The position numbers and the translations under genes were made by a program. From Phycisphaerales bacterium UBA5793 (GTDB lineage Bacteria > Planctomycetota > Phycisphaerae > Phycisphaerales > UBA5793): a stretch of 64,000 bases of DNA. The DNA is taken from assembly GCA_002418285.1 (NCBI GenBank), contig DIDT01000007.1:65218-129217 (forward strand), read 5' to 3'. Shown piece by piece: positions 35,142 to 44,662 of the stretch (within the stretch, counting starts at the first letter, position 1; each line of letters opens with the position of its first letter). The notes under the pieces were generated by a model, which did not search any database, had not been told where the DNA came from, and saw only the letters and a program-made list of their open reading frames with translations.

Positions 35142-37442
35142 ATGATCTGCAAAGCCACTCCGGAACCGTGCAACGGTTGTTCGGGAGGCAATGCACGCTG
35201 TGTGTGCCATCGCCCGCGTCGTCGAGCGGTCCTGCTCTTGAACCTGGGAACCCCGGACTCGCCGAAGGTGGCGGATGTTCGCCGCTATTTGCGCGAGTTC
35301 CTGGCGGACCCGTTTGTCATCAAACTGCCGAAGTACGCCCGGAAGTTGACGCCGGTGCTGGCTGCCCTGATCGCGCAGTTTCGCGGCGCGCAGTCCGCTG
35401 CGGCGTACCGGCGAATCTGGTGGGATGAAGGCTCTCCGCTTCGAGTCATCACCGAACGCCAACAGAAAAAGCTCGAAGCACGTCTGGGCGGAGTGTGGTC
35501 GGTGTACCACGCCATGCGCTACGGCAGTCCGAGCATGAAAGATGTGCTGGCGCAGATCGTCGCCGACGACGTGACCGAGCTCGTCGTTGTGCCGATGTAT
35601 CCGCAGTGGGCTGGACCAACGACGGGTACGGCTGTGGAGGAGCTCTATCGCGAACTCCGCCGCCAGGGTCTTCGACTCAATGTAACGCTGCGAGCGGAGT
35701 GGTACGACGATCGAGGCTATATCGAAGCGCAGGCGCACCTGCTCAACAGGTTCATCGCTGAACGCGGATTGTCGCCCGAAACGGGGCTGCTGCTGTTCAG
35801 CGCTCACTCCATGCCCGCGTCGTACATTCGCGACGGGGACCCATATGAAGGGCAGATCCGCAGAACAATTGATCTGGTCCGGCGGCGCTTGGGATGGCCC
35901 GAAGAGCGCACGGCTCTAAGTTTCCAGAGCAAGTTGGGACCTGTTCCCTGGCTGACGCCGAGCACAGCTCAGACGCTTGAAGATCTCGCCAAACGAGGCG
36001 AGAAGAACGTCGTGGTCTGCCCAATCAGCTTCACTGCCGACTGCCTCGAGACACTCGAGGAGATCGGTATGCTCGGTGCCGAGCAGTTCGCGGAGCACTC
36101 CGACGGCGGCAAGCTGCACCTCGTGCCAGCGCTCAACGACGATGATGAGTTCATCGGCGCCGTTGCGGCACTGGTTCGCAAGGGGCCCAACTCAGTCGAT
36201 CCCCATCTGCCGATCCTGCCGCTATGCACCTCTTCTGAAGACGAAGCGCTTCCGGCGTTGATCTCCCGTCTGGTGATGGTTGGCATCGTCAAGCGGGGTC
36301 GCTTGGAAGATCCGAACGAACTCCAGTTTGTCGACGCCGCCTGTCTGCGGTCGTTGCGCCGCGAACGAGTGGACCTGCTCGAAAGCATCCAGCAATGTCG
36401 AACGCAGCCGCACGTGGATGGTTGCTTTGTTTTCAACACCTGTCAGCGCAGCGAGTTGTACGCGCTGGTTGATCACGGCACGCAAGCCGACCGGGTCATA
36501 CCCGGCCTTTCGTCGGCGTTCTTTGAACGCATGGATACGACGATCGAACCGATCTCACTCAAAGGGCGTGAGGCGTACCGGCACCTTCTCCGCGCGGCCA
36601 CCGGACTCAACAGCACGTTGCCCGGTGATGCCGATGTCGTTGAACAGCTGCATTCTGCAAGGCTTATGGCCGAACACGCGCAGACCCTCTCTCCTGGATT
36701 GATGCGGCTCCTTGAGGAGGTCGACCGCACGGTGAAGTCGATCCGCGAGGAGACAGCGTGGGGCAGTTTCATGATTGACTTCGCCGCCGCAGCCCTGTCT
36801 CGACTCGACTTGACTTGGAACCCTTCTGAAACGGACGGGGTGATCATCGGCGGCTCCACGACTTCGCGGCAGCTGCTGCGGATTATTGTCGAGGGACGAG
36901 CAATCGATACCGATCGACTGACTTTTGCCTATCGAGGCACGGCGCGGAAGGATCTTGTGAAGTTCATTCGTCGTGTCGCGCCGCATGCCCGGCGATTGCG
37001 AGTGGACCGCTACGATGACAACGAAGTGGTCAGGGCGGTTGTGGAGGCGGATGTGGTCTTCCTCGGCATCGACAGCCGCGAGCCTGTTCTGAAGCTCGAG
37101 CAACTCGAGCGGATGCGCGACTTCGCTGTGCGACCTTTGACAATCGTGGATTTCAACAGCTTTGGCTCGACTTCAGGATTTGAATTCGTCGATGGCGTGC
37201 GGTTGATTGACGCCGAAGAGATCGGAAGGGCAGCGCTCGCGTACGGCGAGTTGCAGATGGTCCGGCCCGGGTTTGAGGACGCATTCGAAGAGGCGAGGCG
37301 ATACGTGGAGACCGCCGCGTGTGCCGCCGACTGGAATCCGGTCCTGAAACAGTGCGCCAACGGATTGTGTGAAGAGTGCAGCCACAACGGCCACTGCCGG
37401 CACGCCAGTTCAAGCGAACGAATGAGAGGTCAGTATGTCTGA
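35142..37442 (+). CDS. hemH: Ferrochelatase / glutamyl-tRNA reductase-like fusion (HemH-HemA)
   Basis: A 766-residue fusion of the last and first enzymes of heme synthesis. Residues ~27-360 are ferrochelatase: LLLNLGTPDSPKVADVRRYL, active-site His222 in FSAHSMP, and catalytic Glu303 in SFTADCLETLEE. Residues ~372-725 resemble glutamyl-tRNA reductase: catalytic Cys434 in FNTCQRSELYAL, HLLRAATGLNSTLPGDADVV matching the substrate region, and a dinucleotide-binding segment GVIIGGSTTSRQLL. The usual N-terminal GLNHKTAP-type motif is only weakly recognisable (VGIVKRGR), so this half is divergent. Cysteines cluster at both ends: C3, C10, C13, C20, C22 and C727, C738, C743, C746, C752. The ATG at 35142 follows AAAGGAG. 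It is the first gene of a locus with all other heme genes, and no separate hemA or hemH is seen. It overlaps hemN by 8 bp. Confidence 0.87.
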   Translation: MICKATPEPCNGCSGGNARCVCHRPRRRAVLLLNLGTPDSPKVADVRRYLREFLADPFVIKLPKYARKLTPVLAALIAQFRGAQSAAAYRRIWWDEGSPLRVITERQQKKLEARLGGVWSVYHAMRYGSPSMKDVLAQIVADDVTELVVVPMYPQWAGPTTGTAVEELYRELRRQGLRLNVTLRAEWYDDRGYIEAQAHLLNRFIAERGLSPETGLLLFSAHSMPASYIRDGDPYEGQIRRTIDLVRRRLGWPEERTALSFQSKLGPVPWLTPSTAQTLEDLAKRGEKNVVVCPISFTADCLETLEEIGMLGAEQFAEHSDGGKLHLVPALNDDDEFIGAVAALVRKGPNSVDPHLPILPLCTSSEDEALPALISRLVMVGIVKRGRLEDPNELQFVDAACLRSLRRERVDLLESIQQCRTQPHVDGCFVFNTCQRSELYALVDHGTQADRVIPGLSSAFFERMDTTIEPISLKGREAYRHLLRAATGLNSTLPGDADVVEQLHSARLMAEHAQTLSPGLMRLLEEVDRTVKSIREETAWGSFMIDFAAAALSRLDLTWNPSETDGVIIGGSTTSRQLLRIIVEGRAIDTDRLTFAYRGTARKDLVKFIRRVAPHARRLRVDRYDDNEVVRAVVEADVVFLGIDSREPVLKLEQLERMRDFAVRPLTIVDFNSFGSTSGFEFVDGVRLIDAEEIGRAALAYGELQMVRPGFEDAFEEARRYVETAACAADWNPVLKQCANGLCEECSHNGHCRHASSSERMRGQYV

Positions 37443-38868
37443 ACTACCCGTAATCGATCGTGAAACCTTTTCGCGCTACGCCGGGCTGAGTCTGCCGCGG
37501 CACGTGGCCTATCCCATGCCGACTTGGTGGCATGATGTGGATGCATCCCAAGCGGCGCAACTTCGTGCGTTGAGCCTCAATGCGACGTCGCCGCGCGACT
37601 TGTCCCTGTACCTGCACCTGCCGTTTTGCGAGCATATGTGCCTGTTCTGCGGTTGCAATCGCACCATTGTGCGCAAGGATGGAAGATCGGGTCCGGGTCG
37701 AGTCAAACGATACCTCGACGCGATCATTGAGGAGATGCGCCTTCGCTCACAGGACATTGGCCTGCTGAACGGCAAGCGTCGGGCGGTGAGGCAGATCCAC
37801 TGGGGCGGCGGCACGCCCACGTATCTCGACTGCGATCAGATACGCAAAGTGCATGGCGCCACGGCGAGACTGTTTGACATCGCATCGGATGCCGAGGTCT
37901 CAATCGAAGTCGATCCGCGCGTCACTTCGCTGGAGCAGCTACGCGTGCTGCACGAGGTTGGATTCAACCGGGTGTCGATGGGAGTACAGGATTTCGACCC
38001 GGTGGTGCAGGAAAACATCGGCCGCATCCAACCCTTTGAAATGGTCAAGCGGTGCGTGGAGGACGCCCGCGCTGCCGGCTTCCCAAGCATCAACTTCGAT
38101 CTGATCTATGGCCTGCCACAGCAGACGATCGAGAGTGTCGAGCGCATGATCGAAAAGACGATCGAGCTCATGCCCGATCGCATCGCGTTCTATCACTACG
38201 CGGCCATTCCCGACCGCATCGCCAACCAGCGGGGCCTCGATCAGAGCGCCCTCCCGGACTCGGATGCAAAACTGACAATGCTGCTCGAGGCTTCGGTGCG
38301 ATTCGCAGAGGCCGGCTACGAGTTCGTTGGCTTGGATCACTTTGCTTTGCCTGACGAACGTCTGGCGCAGGCGATGCGCACCGGGCAGATCAATCGCACG
38401 TTCCAGGGCATGACCACCGGTTCCGAACTTGATCTGTTCGGATTCGGGTGTTCATCGATCAGCATTCTGCCTCGAACCATGTACTTGCAGAATGAGCACG
38501 ATGTCAACGCGTACACGGAGAAAATGGAGTCGGGCATCGATCCCGCAACACGCGGCAAGGCGCTGACGGAGGATGATGCGGTGCGTCAGGCCGCGCTCAT
38601 GCAGCTTTATTGCCGCGCCAAGATCGATCCCGATCGGTTGCACAATGAGACCGGCGTGGACTTCCAGAGCTACTTTGCGAGTGAGTGCAGACGGATTAAA
38701 CGCCTGATTGATGACGGGCTTGTCGAGCGAACCGGAAACGAGGGTATCCAACTGACTCATCCGCTTGGTCGGGTGCTCATGCGCAATGTTGCAGCTGTCT
38801 TTGACGGCTATCTGCACGAGGAGGCGCCATGGACGGGTATGAAACAGACGTTCTCGGCCAGCGCGTAA
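37435..38868 (+). CDS. hemN: Oxygen-independent coproporphyrinogen III dehydrogenase
   Basis: A 477-residue radical SAM enzyme that decarboxylates two propionates of coproporphyrinogen III to give protoporphyrinogen IX without oxygen. The cluster motif is CEHMCLFCGC with C65, C69, C72 as [4Fe-4S] ligands and C74, also conserved in HemN. The SAM-binding QIHWGGGTPTYL and VSMGVQDFDP follow. The length and the CxxxCxxCxC form match true HemN rather than the shorter HemW. The ATG overlaps the fusion's stop by 8 bp and has AGAGG upstream. The enzyme implies heme synthesis under anoxic conditions. Confidence 0.93.
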   Translation: MSELPVIDRETFSRYAGLSLPRHVAYPMPTWWHDVDASQAAQLRALSLNATSPRDLSLYLHLPFCEHMCLFCGCNRTIVRKDGRSGPGRVKRYLDAIIEEMRLRSQDIGLLNGKRRAVRQIHWGGGTPTYLDCDQIRKVHGATARLFDIASDAEVSIEVDPRVTSLEQLRVLHEVGFNRVSMGVQDFDPVVQENIGRIQPFEMVKRCVEDARAAGFPSINFDLIYGLPQQTIESVERMIEKTIELMPDRIAFYHYAAIPDRIANQRGLDQSALPDSDAKLTMLLEASVRFAEAGYEFVGLDHFALPDERLAQAMRTGQINRTFQGMTTGSELDLFGFGCSSISILPRTMYLQNEHDVNAYTEKMESGIDPATRGKALTEDDAVRQAALMQLYCRAKIDPDRLHNETGVDFQSYFASECRRIKRLIDDGLVERTGNEGIQLTHPLGRVLMRNVAAVFDGYLHEEAPWTGMKQTFSASA

Positions 38869-39935
38869 GCACGTCAGCCATGAACGCCCGCCCGCGCAAT
38901 GACTTGATCCTGCGCGCCATGTCCGGCAAGCGGACCGAGCGTACACCCGTCTGGCTGATGCGCCAGGCCGGACGGTTTGATCCAAAGTATCGAGAGCTTC
39001 GCGAGCGCACCGGGCTGGAGCTGGAGCAACTCTTCGCCCATCCGGAATACGCAGCGGAGATCACCGTGTTGCCCGTGCGCTTCGGAGTGGATGCGGCGAT
39101 TCTGTTTCAGGACATCCTCACGCCGCTCGGTCCAATGGGCGCGCCATTTGTCTTTCGACCCGGGCCCGTGCTCGAGCAGCCTATCCGCTCACCCTCCGAT
39201 GCCGAACGACTGATCGAGTACGACTGTGAAGAGCATCTTGCGTTCGTTCCTCAAAGTATCGATCTATCGCTGGATCGCCTGGCCGGCGCCACTCCGCTGA
39301 TGGGTTTTGCCGGAGCGCCGCTCACGCTGCTGGCATTTCTGCTCGAAGGCGGGAGTCCTCGGGGCGACGCAGCCCGAATGCGTGCGTTTTTTGCACGGTA
39401 TCCCGCTGCCGCGAAAAGCCTGCTGCATCGCATCACCAATGTAACGGTCGACTATCTGCGCATGCAGATCGATGCCGGTGTACACGCTGTCCAGTTGTTC
39501 GAATCTTGTGCGTCCATGTTCATTGACGCCGAATATCGCGAACTGGCCCTGCCCAGTCAGCGGGAGATCTTTCAGCTGCTCCGAGAGTATGCGCCCGACA
39601 CGCCAACGGTCCTCTTCGCCAGAGACGTTCAGCCGGATCTCATGGCGGAGAGCGGCGCGGACGTGATCAGCGTCGGCGCTGGTGTCTCACTTCGTGAGGC
39701 GAAGCGAGCAATGCCCCGTGGAGCAGTGCAGGGAAACGTGGACAATCAACTGTTGCTCAGCGGCACTGTCGACGAGGTGTGCGACGCCACGCGCGCGTGC
39801 ATCCGCGCGGGCCGACACGACGGACACGTGCTCAATCTCGGGCATGGCGTACTGCCGGGCACCCCCGTCGCCAACGTGCAGGCGCTGATCGATGCAGCTC
39901 ATGACTGCATCATTCAAGAGAAAGAAGAGCAGTGA
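38829..39935 (+). CDS. hemE: Uroporphyrinogen III decarboxylase
   Basis: A 368-residue cytoplasmic enzyme converting uroporphyrinogen III to coproporphyrinogen III. The signature PVWLMRQAGR holds the substrate-binding Arg residues; AAILFQDILTPLG carries the catalytic Asp, and LNLGHGVLPGTP the conserved C-terminal His. The ATG at 38829 overlaps hemN by 40 bp but has GAGGAGG 5 bp upstream; a later ATG at 38880 would better match usual N-termini but lacks a ribosome binding site. Its stop overlaps the start of hemY. Confidence 0.94.
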   Translation: MDGYETDVLGQRVSTSAMNARPRNDLILRAMSGKRTERTPVWLMRQAGRFDPKYRELRERTGLELEQLFAHPEYAAEITVLPVRFGVDAAILFQDILTPLGPMGAPFVFRPGPVLEQPIRSPSDAERLIEYDCEEHLAFVPQSIDLSLDRLAGATPLMGFAGAPLTLLAFLLEGGSPRGDAARMRAFFARYPAAAKSLLHRITNVTVDYLRMQIDAGVHAVQLFESCASMFIDAEYRELALPSQREIFQLLREYAPDTPTVLFARDVQPDLMAESGADVISVGAGVSLREAKRAMPRGAVQGNVDNQLLLSGTVDEVCDATRACIRAGRHDGHVLNLGHGVLPGTPVANVQALIDAAHDCIIQEKEEQ

Positions 39936-41347
39936 TGAACGAAACCACACAGGTCGTCGTCATCGGAGCCGGCATCACCGGTCTGACCCTGGCGCACAGC
40001 CTCAGCAAACGGGGCATTGACGTACGCGTAATCGAGGCCGCGCCGCAAGCCGGCGGTGTTATCCAGACGCTGAAGCGGGATGGATTCATGCTTGAGCAGG
40101 GGCCCTTCAGCGTGATGGTCCGATCGGCGGCATTCGGCGAGTTGCTTGGAGAGCTTGGACTGACGGCGGTGGAAGTTGATGCCGACGCGTCCAAGAAGCG
40201 ATATGTGATTCGCAAGGGGCGGCTTTGCCTGGTGCCGACTTCATTCACGGGATTGCTGACCACACCGCTGCTGTCGCTGGCCGGCCGACTTCGGCTGCTT
40301 CGCGGAGTTGTACGATCCCAGTCGCGATCGAGCGAGGTCGACGAGACGGTCGCCCAGGTCGCGGCACGGCGATTGGGGCCGGAATCCGCGGAGTATCTGG
40401 CGGGCCCGGCGACGGTCGGCATCTTTGCCGCCGAAGCCGATGAACTCAGTTTCGATGCGTGCATCCCGCGCTACGCGCGAGCTGATCGAATGGGTGGATC
40501 GATCATCGGCATGATGAAGGCCGCCAAAGGTGCGCAGCAGGACCATCCAACCGACGCGCCGGCGGCGAAGCGAGCAATGATCGGTTTTGACCGCGGGCTC
40601 CAAACGCTGGTCGATCAGTTGGTTGACTCACTCGGCGATCGAGTTCGCCTCGAATGTCCCGTGAGTGCAATCGAGCAGTCGAACAACGGGTATCTGATCA
40701 CATGCCGCGATGGGCAGATCGACGCGGGCGCTGTAGTCTGCGCTGTTGCGCCCTGGGTGGCGGCTCAATTGCTTGATCGCATTGCGCCCGGCGTTGCCAA
40801 GGAACTCAACGCGGTGGAGGTGACCGGGCTTGGCGTCGTCCATCTTGGGTTGCGACGCGAAGACGTCGGCCATTCACTCGACGGCTTTGGCTTCCTCATT
40901 CCAAAGGGCGAACGGTTCGAGCCGCTGCTCGGGAGTATTTGGGCCAGCAGCATCTTCAAGGGGGCGGCTCCACCCGGCCATGTGCTGATTCGTGCCATTG
41001 TTGGTGGAACGCGCTGGCCCGAGGCCATGAAATGGTCCCACGATGCGCTCATTGAGAAATCGTACGAAGCACTCAAGCCGTTGCTGGATTTTCGGGGGGC
41101 GCCGGTGCTGACGCAGGCCTGTTGCTGGCCCCGCGCCGTTCCGGTCTACCGTCCGGGTCACGCCGCGCGGTGCGATCGCGTCCAGGCGCTTTTGGATCAA
41201 TCGCCCGGACTGTGGTGTGCCGGCAACTGGGCGGGCGGATTGGGTGTGAATGATCGTGTTGTGGCGGCGCGCGAAATGGCGGCCGAGATTGCCGCATATG
41301 TCGGCCAGTCGCGCCACTTGACGCCGAGTCTGAAGGAGGCCGTATGA
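39935..41347 (+). CDS. hemY: Protoporphyrinogen oxidase, FAD-dependent
   Basis: A 470-residue flavoprotein of the HemY/PPOX group. The N-terminal FAD motif is VVVIGAGITGLTLAHSLSKR; GGVIQTLKRDGFMLEQGP follows as in porphyrinogen oxidases, and the C-terminal GLWCAGNWAGGLGVNDRVV is the usual second FAD contact. It oxidises protoporphyrinogen IX to protoporphyrin IX. Family members use O2, which contrasts with the oxygen-independent HemN next door; an alternative acceptor or microaerobic life is possible. The Gram-positive variant acts on coproporphyrinogen, but hemN upstream and no hemQ support the protoporphyrin route. A GTG at 39932 is an alternative start. Confidence 0.9.
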   Translation: MNETTQVVVIGAGITGLTLAHSLSKRGIDVRVIEAAPQAGGVIQTLKRDGFMLEQGPFSVMVRSAAFGELLGELGLTAVEVDADASKKRYVIRKGRLCLVPTSFTGLLTTPLLSLAGRLRLLRGVVRSQSRSSEVDETVAQVAARRLGPESAEYLAGPATVGIFAAEADELSFDACIPRYARADRMGGSIIGMMKAAKGAQQDHPTDAPAAKRAMIGFDRGLQTLVDQLVDSLGDRVRLECPVSAIEQSNNGYLITCRDGQIDAGAVVCAVAPWVAAQLLDRIAPGVAKELNAVEVTGLGVVHLGLRREDVGHSLDGFGFLIPKGERFEPLLGSIWASSIFKGAAPPGHVLIRAIVGGTRWPEAMKWSHDALIEKSYEALKPLLDFRGAPVLTQACCWPRAVPVYRPGHAARCDRVQALLDQSPGLWCAGNWAGGLGVNDRVVAAREMAAEIAAYVGQSRHLTPSLKEAV

Positions 41348-42357
41348 TCGCTCGACCGTTTGTTCGTCCGAGACGACTTCGACGCACGGAGACTATCCGC
41401 CGACTGGTGCGCGAGACGGTGCTGCCGCCTGAGCGACTGGTGTGTCCAATCTTCCTGATCGATGGACAGGGTCAGCGCCAGCCGATCGCAGGTATGGAGG
41501 GAGTCGATCGACTTTCGATAGACGACGCGATTCACTTCGCCGAGCGTGCCTGCAAACTGGGCGTGCGCTCATTTGCCTTGTTTCCCAAGGTGCCCAATGA
41601 CCAGAAGACGGCCGATGGCTCGGCCGCGCTGCGTGAAGACAGCCTCGCATGCCGCTCGCTGCGAGCACTTCATGAAGCGATCCCTGAAGCATGCCTGATT
41701 GCTGACGTGGCCCTCGATCCATTCTCGTCCGACGGTCACGATGGGATTGTCTCGGATGGCCGCGTCCTTAACGACGAAACGGTGGAGATCCTCGCGAAGA
41801 TGGCGGTCGTTCAGGCGCAGGCCGGCGCCGATGTCATCGCGCCTTCGGACATGATGGACGGACGAGTGGCCGCGATTCGCGAAGCGCTGGATGACGAGGG
41901 ACTGACTGACACGATCATTCTGAGCTACGCCGCCAAGTATGCGTCGAGCTTCTACGGCCCATTCCGCGGTGCGCTCGGTTCGGCGCCCCCCGAGCGGTCT
42001 GGTGTGCCCAAGGACAAGAAGACCTACCAGATGGATCCGGCCAATGTCATCGAGGCTTCGCGCGAGGCCGGGCTCGACGCCGCGGAAGCGGCCGACATGT
42101 TGATGGTCAAGCCGGGGCTTCCGTATCTCGACGTGATCAGCCGACTCGCCGGCGAGTTTGACATTCCTGTTGCGGCGTACCACGTCTCGGGCGAGTACGC
42201 CATGTTGCGAGCCGCAGCGTCGCAGGGGCTCATGGACTATGAAGCCGGCCTGGTCGAATCACTACTCTGTCTTGCCCGGGCCGGGGCGCGAGTCATACTG
42301 ACCTACGGCGCGCTGGACTACGCTGCGTGGTGGCGACGGGAGCATGGCCCGTCTTGA
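41344..42357 (+). CDS. hemB: Delta-aminolevulinic acid dehydratase (porphobilinogen synthase)
   Basis: A 337-residue enzyme condensing two 5-aminolevulinate molecules to porphobilinogen. Both Schiff-base lysines are present: K198 (ILSYAAKYAS) and K256 (LMVKPGLPYLD). The metal-site loop reads ADVALDPFSSDGHDG, with Asp rather than the three Cys of zinc enzymes, so it belongs to the magnesium/potassium-type HemB. The ATG overlaps the hemY stop (ATGA). Confidence 0.95.
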   Translation: MIARPFVRPRRLRRTETIRRLVRETVLPPERLVCPIFLIDGQGQRQPIAGMEGVDRLSIDDAIHFAERACKLGVRSFALFPKVPNDQKTADGSAALREDSLACRSLRALHEAIPEACLIADVALDPFSSDGHDGIVSDGRVLNDETVEILAKMAVVQAQAGADVIAPSDMMDGRVAAIREALDDEGLTDTIILSYAAKYASSFYGPFRGALGSAPPERSGVPKDKKTYQMDPANVIEASREAGLDAAEAADMLMVKPGLPYLDVISRLAGEFDIPVAAYHVSGEYAMLRAAASQGLMDYEAGLVESLLCLARAGARVILTYGALDYAAWWRREHGPS

Positions 42358-42425
42358 CGACCGGTCCGTCAGGATCGAAGATGAAGTGCGACGGCTGTGG
42401 GCGCACCACCAGGAGAAGAACTCGG

Positions 42426-43751
42426 ATGACAACAAAACAGCAGATCGCGGTCCCGTGCACCAATGCTCACCGCCCAGCATCGGAAGCAGCGTTTGAAAGA
42501 GCCAGCCGCGTGCTTGTCGGCGGCGTAAACAGCCCCGTGCGCGCCTACCGCGCCGTAGGCGGCGCGCCGGTGACCGTCGCGCGAGCGCAAGGCGCGTTTG
42601 TCGAGGACATCGATGGGAACCGGTACATTGACCTTGTGGGATCATGGGGACCGGCCATCGTCGGCCACGCTCACCCTCAGGTTCTGGCGTCGGTCGAAGA
42701 AGCAGTACGGAGGGGCCTGAGTTTCGGCGCCCCATGTCAAGATGAAACGCTGTTGGCTGAGTTGGTGCTTTCCGCGCTCCCGAGTCACGAGAAGATTCGC
42801 TTCGTCAACAGCGGCACCGAAGCGTGCATGAGCGCCATTCGTCTCGCGCGTGCCGCCACCGGAAGGCAGCGCGTGATCAAATTCGCCGGCAACTACCACG
42901 GCCACTCCGACTCGATGCTCGTTGCCGCCGGATCGGGCGCCATCACACACGGAGTGCCGACCTCACCCGGAGTGAGCGCCTCAGCGGCGGCGGATACGAT
43001 CGTCGTTCGATACAACGATGTGCATGCGGTAGCCGAGACCTTTGATCGCATGGGCTCGGAGATCGCCGCCGTCATTGTCGAACCGGTATCAGGAAATATG
43101 GGACTGGTCCTGCCGGAGGCGGGATTTCTCGAGTCGCTCCGCGAACGAAGTTCCGCCGCTGGCGCGCTGCTCATCTTCGATGAAGTCATGACCGGGTTCC
43201 GGGTCGCATGGGGCGGCTATCAGGTACTCTGTGGTATCCGTCCCGATCTTACGTGCCTGGGCAAGGTGGTCGGTGGGGGCATGCCGGTTGCCGCCTACGC
43301 GGGCTCGGCGAAGCTACTCGACCAAGTCAGTCCCCTTGGCCCGGTCTATCAAGCGGGAACGCTCAGTGGCAACCCGGTCGGCATGGCAGCGGGGCTGGCC
43401 ACGCTGAAGATCTGCCAGGCCGACGGCTTCTACAAGCGATTGAGCGACCTCACATCGAGCCTGGCCGAAGGGTTGAAATCCTCCGCTCGAGAAGCCGGCG
43501 TTAACCTGGTAGTCGACTCTATCGGTGGCATGGTCGGCTTTGCCTTTGCGGACGCGCCGGTGCGCAACTTCGAGGAGGCGCAGCGCGCCAACCACGAAGT
43601 ATTCTCCCGGTTCTTCCACGCTATGCTCGATCGGGGCGTCTGGCTGCCCCCGTCGGGATACGAAGCGTGTTTCGTATCAGCCGCTCACACACAAGCGGAG
43701 ATCAATGCAGTCATCGCGGCTGCTGCATCATCTCTATCGGTTTGCTCATGA
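42426..43751 (+). CDS. hemL: Glutamate-1-semialdehyde 2,1-aminomutase
   Basis: A 441-residue PLP enzyme that turns glutamate-1-semialdehyde, the HemA product, into 5-aminolevulinate. Motifs: VGGVNSPVRAYRAVGG, FVNSGTEACMSAIRLAR, IFDEVMTGFRV and LTCLGKVVGGGMPVAA, where K280 should bind PLP. The presence of HemL confirms the C5 pathway and a need for a glutamyl-tRNA reductase, which the HemH-HemA fusion can provide. The ATG at 42426 follows AGGAG by 10 bp. The stop overlaps hemC (ATGA). Confidence 0.95.
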   Translation: MTTKQQIAVPCTNAHRPASEAAFERASRVLVGGVNSPVRAYRAVGGAPVTVARAQGAFVEDIDGNRYIDLVGSWGPAIVGHAHPQVLASVEEAVRRGLSFGAPCQDETLLAELVLSALPSHEKIRFVNSGTEACMSAIRLARAATGRQRVIKFAGNYHGHSDSMLVAAGSGAITHGVPTSPGVSASAAADTIVVRYNDVHAVAETFDRMGSEIAAVIVEPVSGNMGLVLPEAGFLESLRERSSAAGALLIFDEVMTGFRVAWGGYQVLCGIRPDLTCLGKVVGGGMPVAAYAGSAKLLDQVSPLGPVYQAGTLSGNPVGMAAGLATLKICQADGFYKRLSDLTSSLAEGLKSSAREAGVNLVVDSIGGMVGFAFADAPVRNFEEAQRANHEVFSRFFHAMLDRGVWLPPSGYEACFVSAAHTQAEINAVIAAAASSLSVCS

Positions 43752-44662
43752 CCAATACCATTCGAATCGGAACTCGGGGCAGCGAGCTCGCGTTGTGGCA
43801 GGCGAGAATGGTCGCTTCACTGCTCGAGGAGCGAGCGGGTGTCGAAACGACGCTTGAGATTATCAAGACGCAGGGCGACATTGAGGTCGATACGCCAATG
43901 GAGCCGGGTGTCTGGGCGACCGGCGCGTTCGTTACCGCAATCGAAAGAGCCCTCGCGGAAGACGACATCGACATCGCCGTTCACAGCCACAAAGACCTGG
44001 CCACCATCTCGCTGCCTGGACTGGTTGTCGTGGCCACTCCGCCTCGCGCCGCAGTACACGATCTGCTGGCCGCCTCGGGGCCCGAAGCGCTGACAATTCT
44101 TCAACGCGCCTTGTCCGGCGAGGGCGCAGCCGAGGACTTGCGTGTCGGTACGAGCAGTCCGAGGCGCGCCGCGCAAATGCGTCGAATTCTGGGCTGTGAG
44201 ATCAGGCCCATTCGCGGCAATGTACCCACGCGCCTGGATATCGCCGAGCGCGGGGAATTGGACGCTGTTTGTCTCGCCGCCGCGGGTGTGAAACGTCTAG
44301 GTCTGACGCCGAGTTTCCCGCTCGAACTCCCGATTGATCGCTTTCCCACGGCTCCCGCACAGGGCGCGGTGGCCGTTCAAGCTCGCGAAGGCTCGACTGC
44401 CGCATCACTCGGGCCCGCTATCGACCACGAGCCGACGCGGCGATGCGTGACCGCCGAACGAGCGTTCCTCGAAAGAATCAACGCAGGATGCCATGCGCCG
44501 CTGGCGGCTTCCGCTGTTAACGAGGCGAATGGATCGATCCGGCTGCACGTTCAGCTCTTCAATGATGACGGCGATCTGTTCGAAGAGTATGCGACTGGCG
44601 CCGATCCGCGGAGGTTGGGCCTTGAGGTTGGACAGCGGGCACTTGATTGGGTTCATCGATGA
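43748..44662 (+). CDS. hemC: Porphobilinogen deaminase (hydroxymethylbilane synthase)
   Basis: A 304-residue enzyme that polymerises four porphobilinogens to hydroxymethylbilane on a dipyrromethane cofactor. The N-terminal RIGTRGSELALWQA is diagnostic. VHSHKDL corresponds to the region of the catalytic Asp, VGTSSPRRAAQ holds cofactor-binding Arg residues, and C248 in ERINAGCHAPLAA is the cofactor attachment site. The start overlaps the hemL stop and the stop overlaps the hemD start, both as ATGA. Confidence 0.95.
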   Translation: MTNTIRIGTRGSELALWQARMVASLLEERAGVETTLEIIKTQGDIEVDTPMEPGVWATGAFVTAIERALAEDDIDIAVHSHKDLATISLPGLVVVATPPRAAVHDLLAASGPEALTILQRALSGEGAAEDLRVGTSSPRRAAQMRRILGCEIRPIRGNVPTRLDIAERGELDAVCLAAAGVKRLGLTPSFPLELPIDRFPTAPAQGAVAVQAREGSTAASLGPAIDHEPTRRCVTAERAFLERINAGCHAPLAASAVNEANGSIRLHVQLFNDDGDLFEEYATGADPRRLGLEVGQRALDWVHR

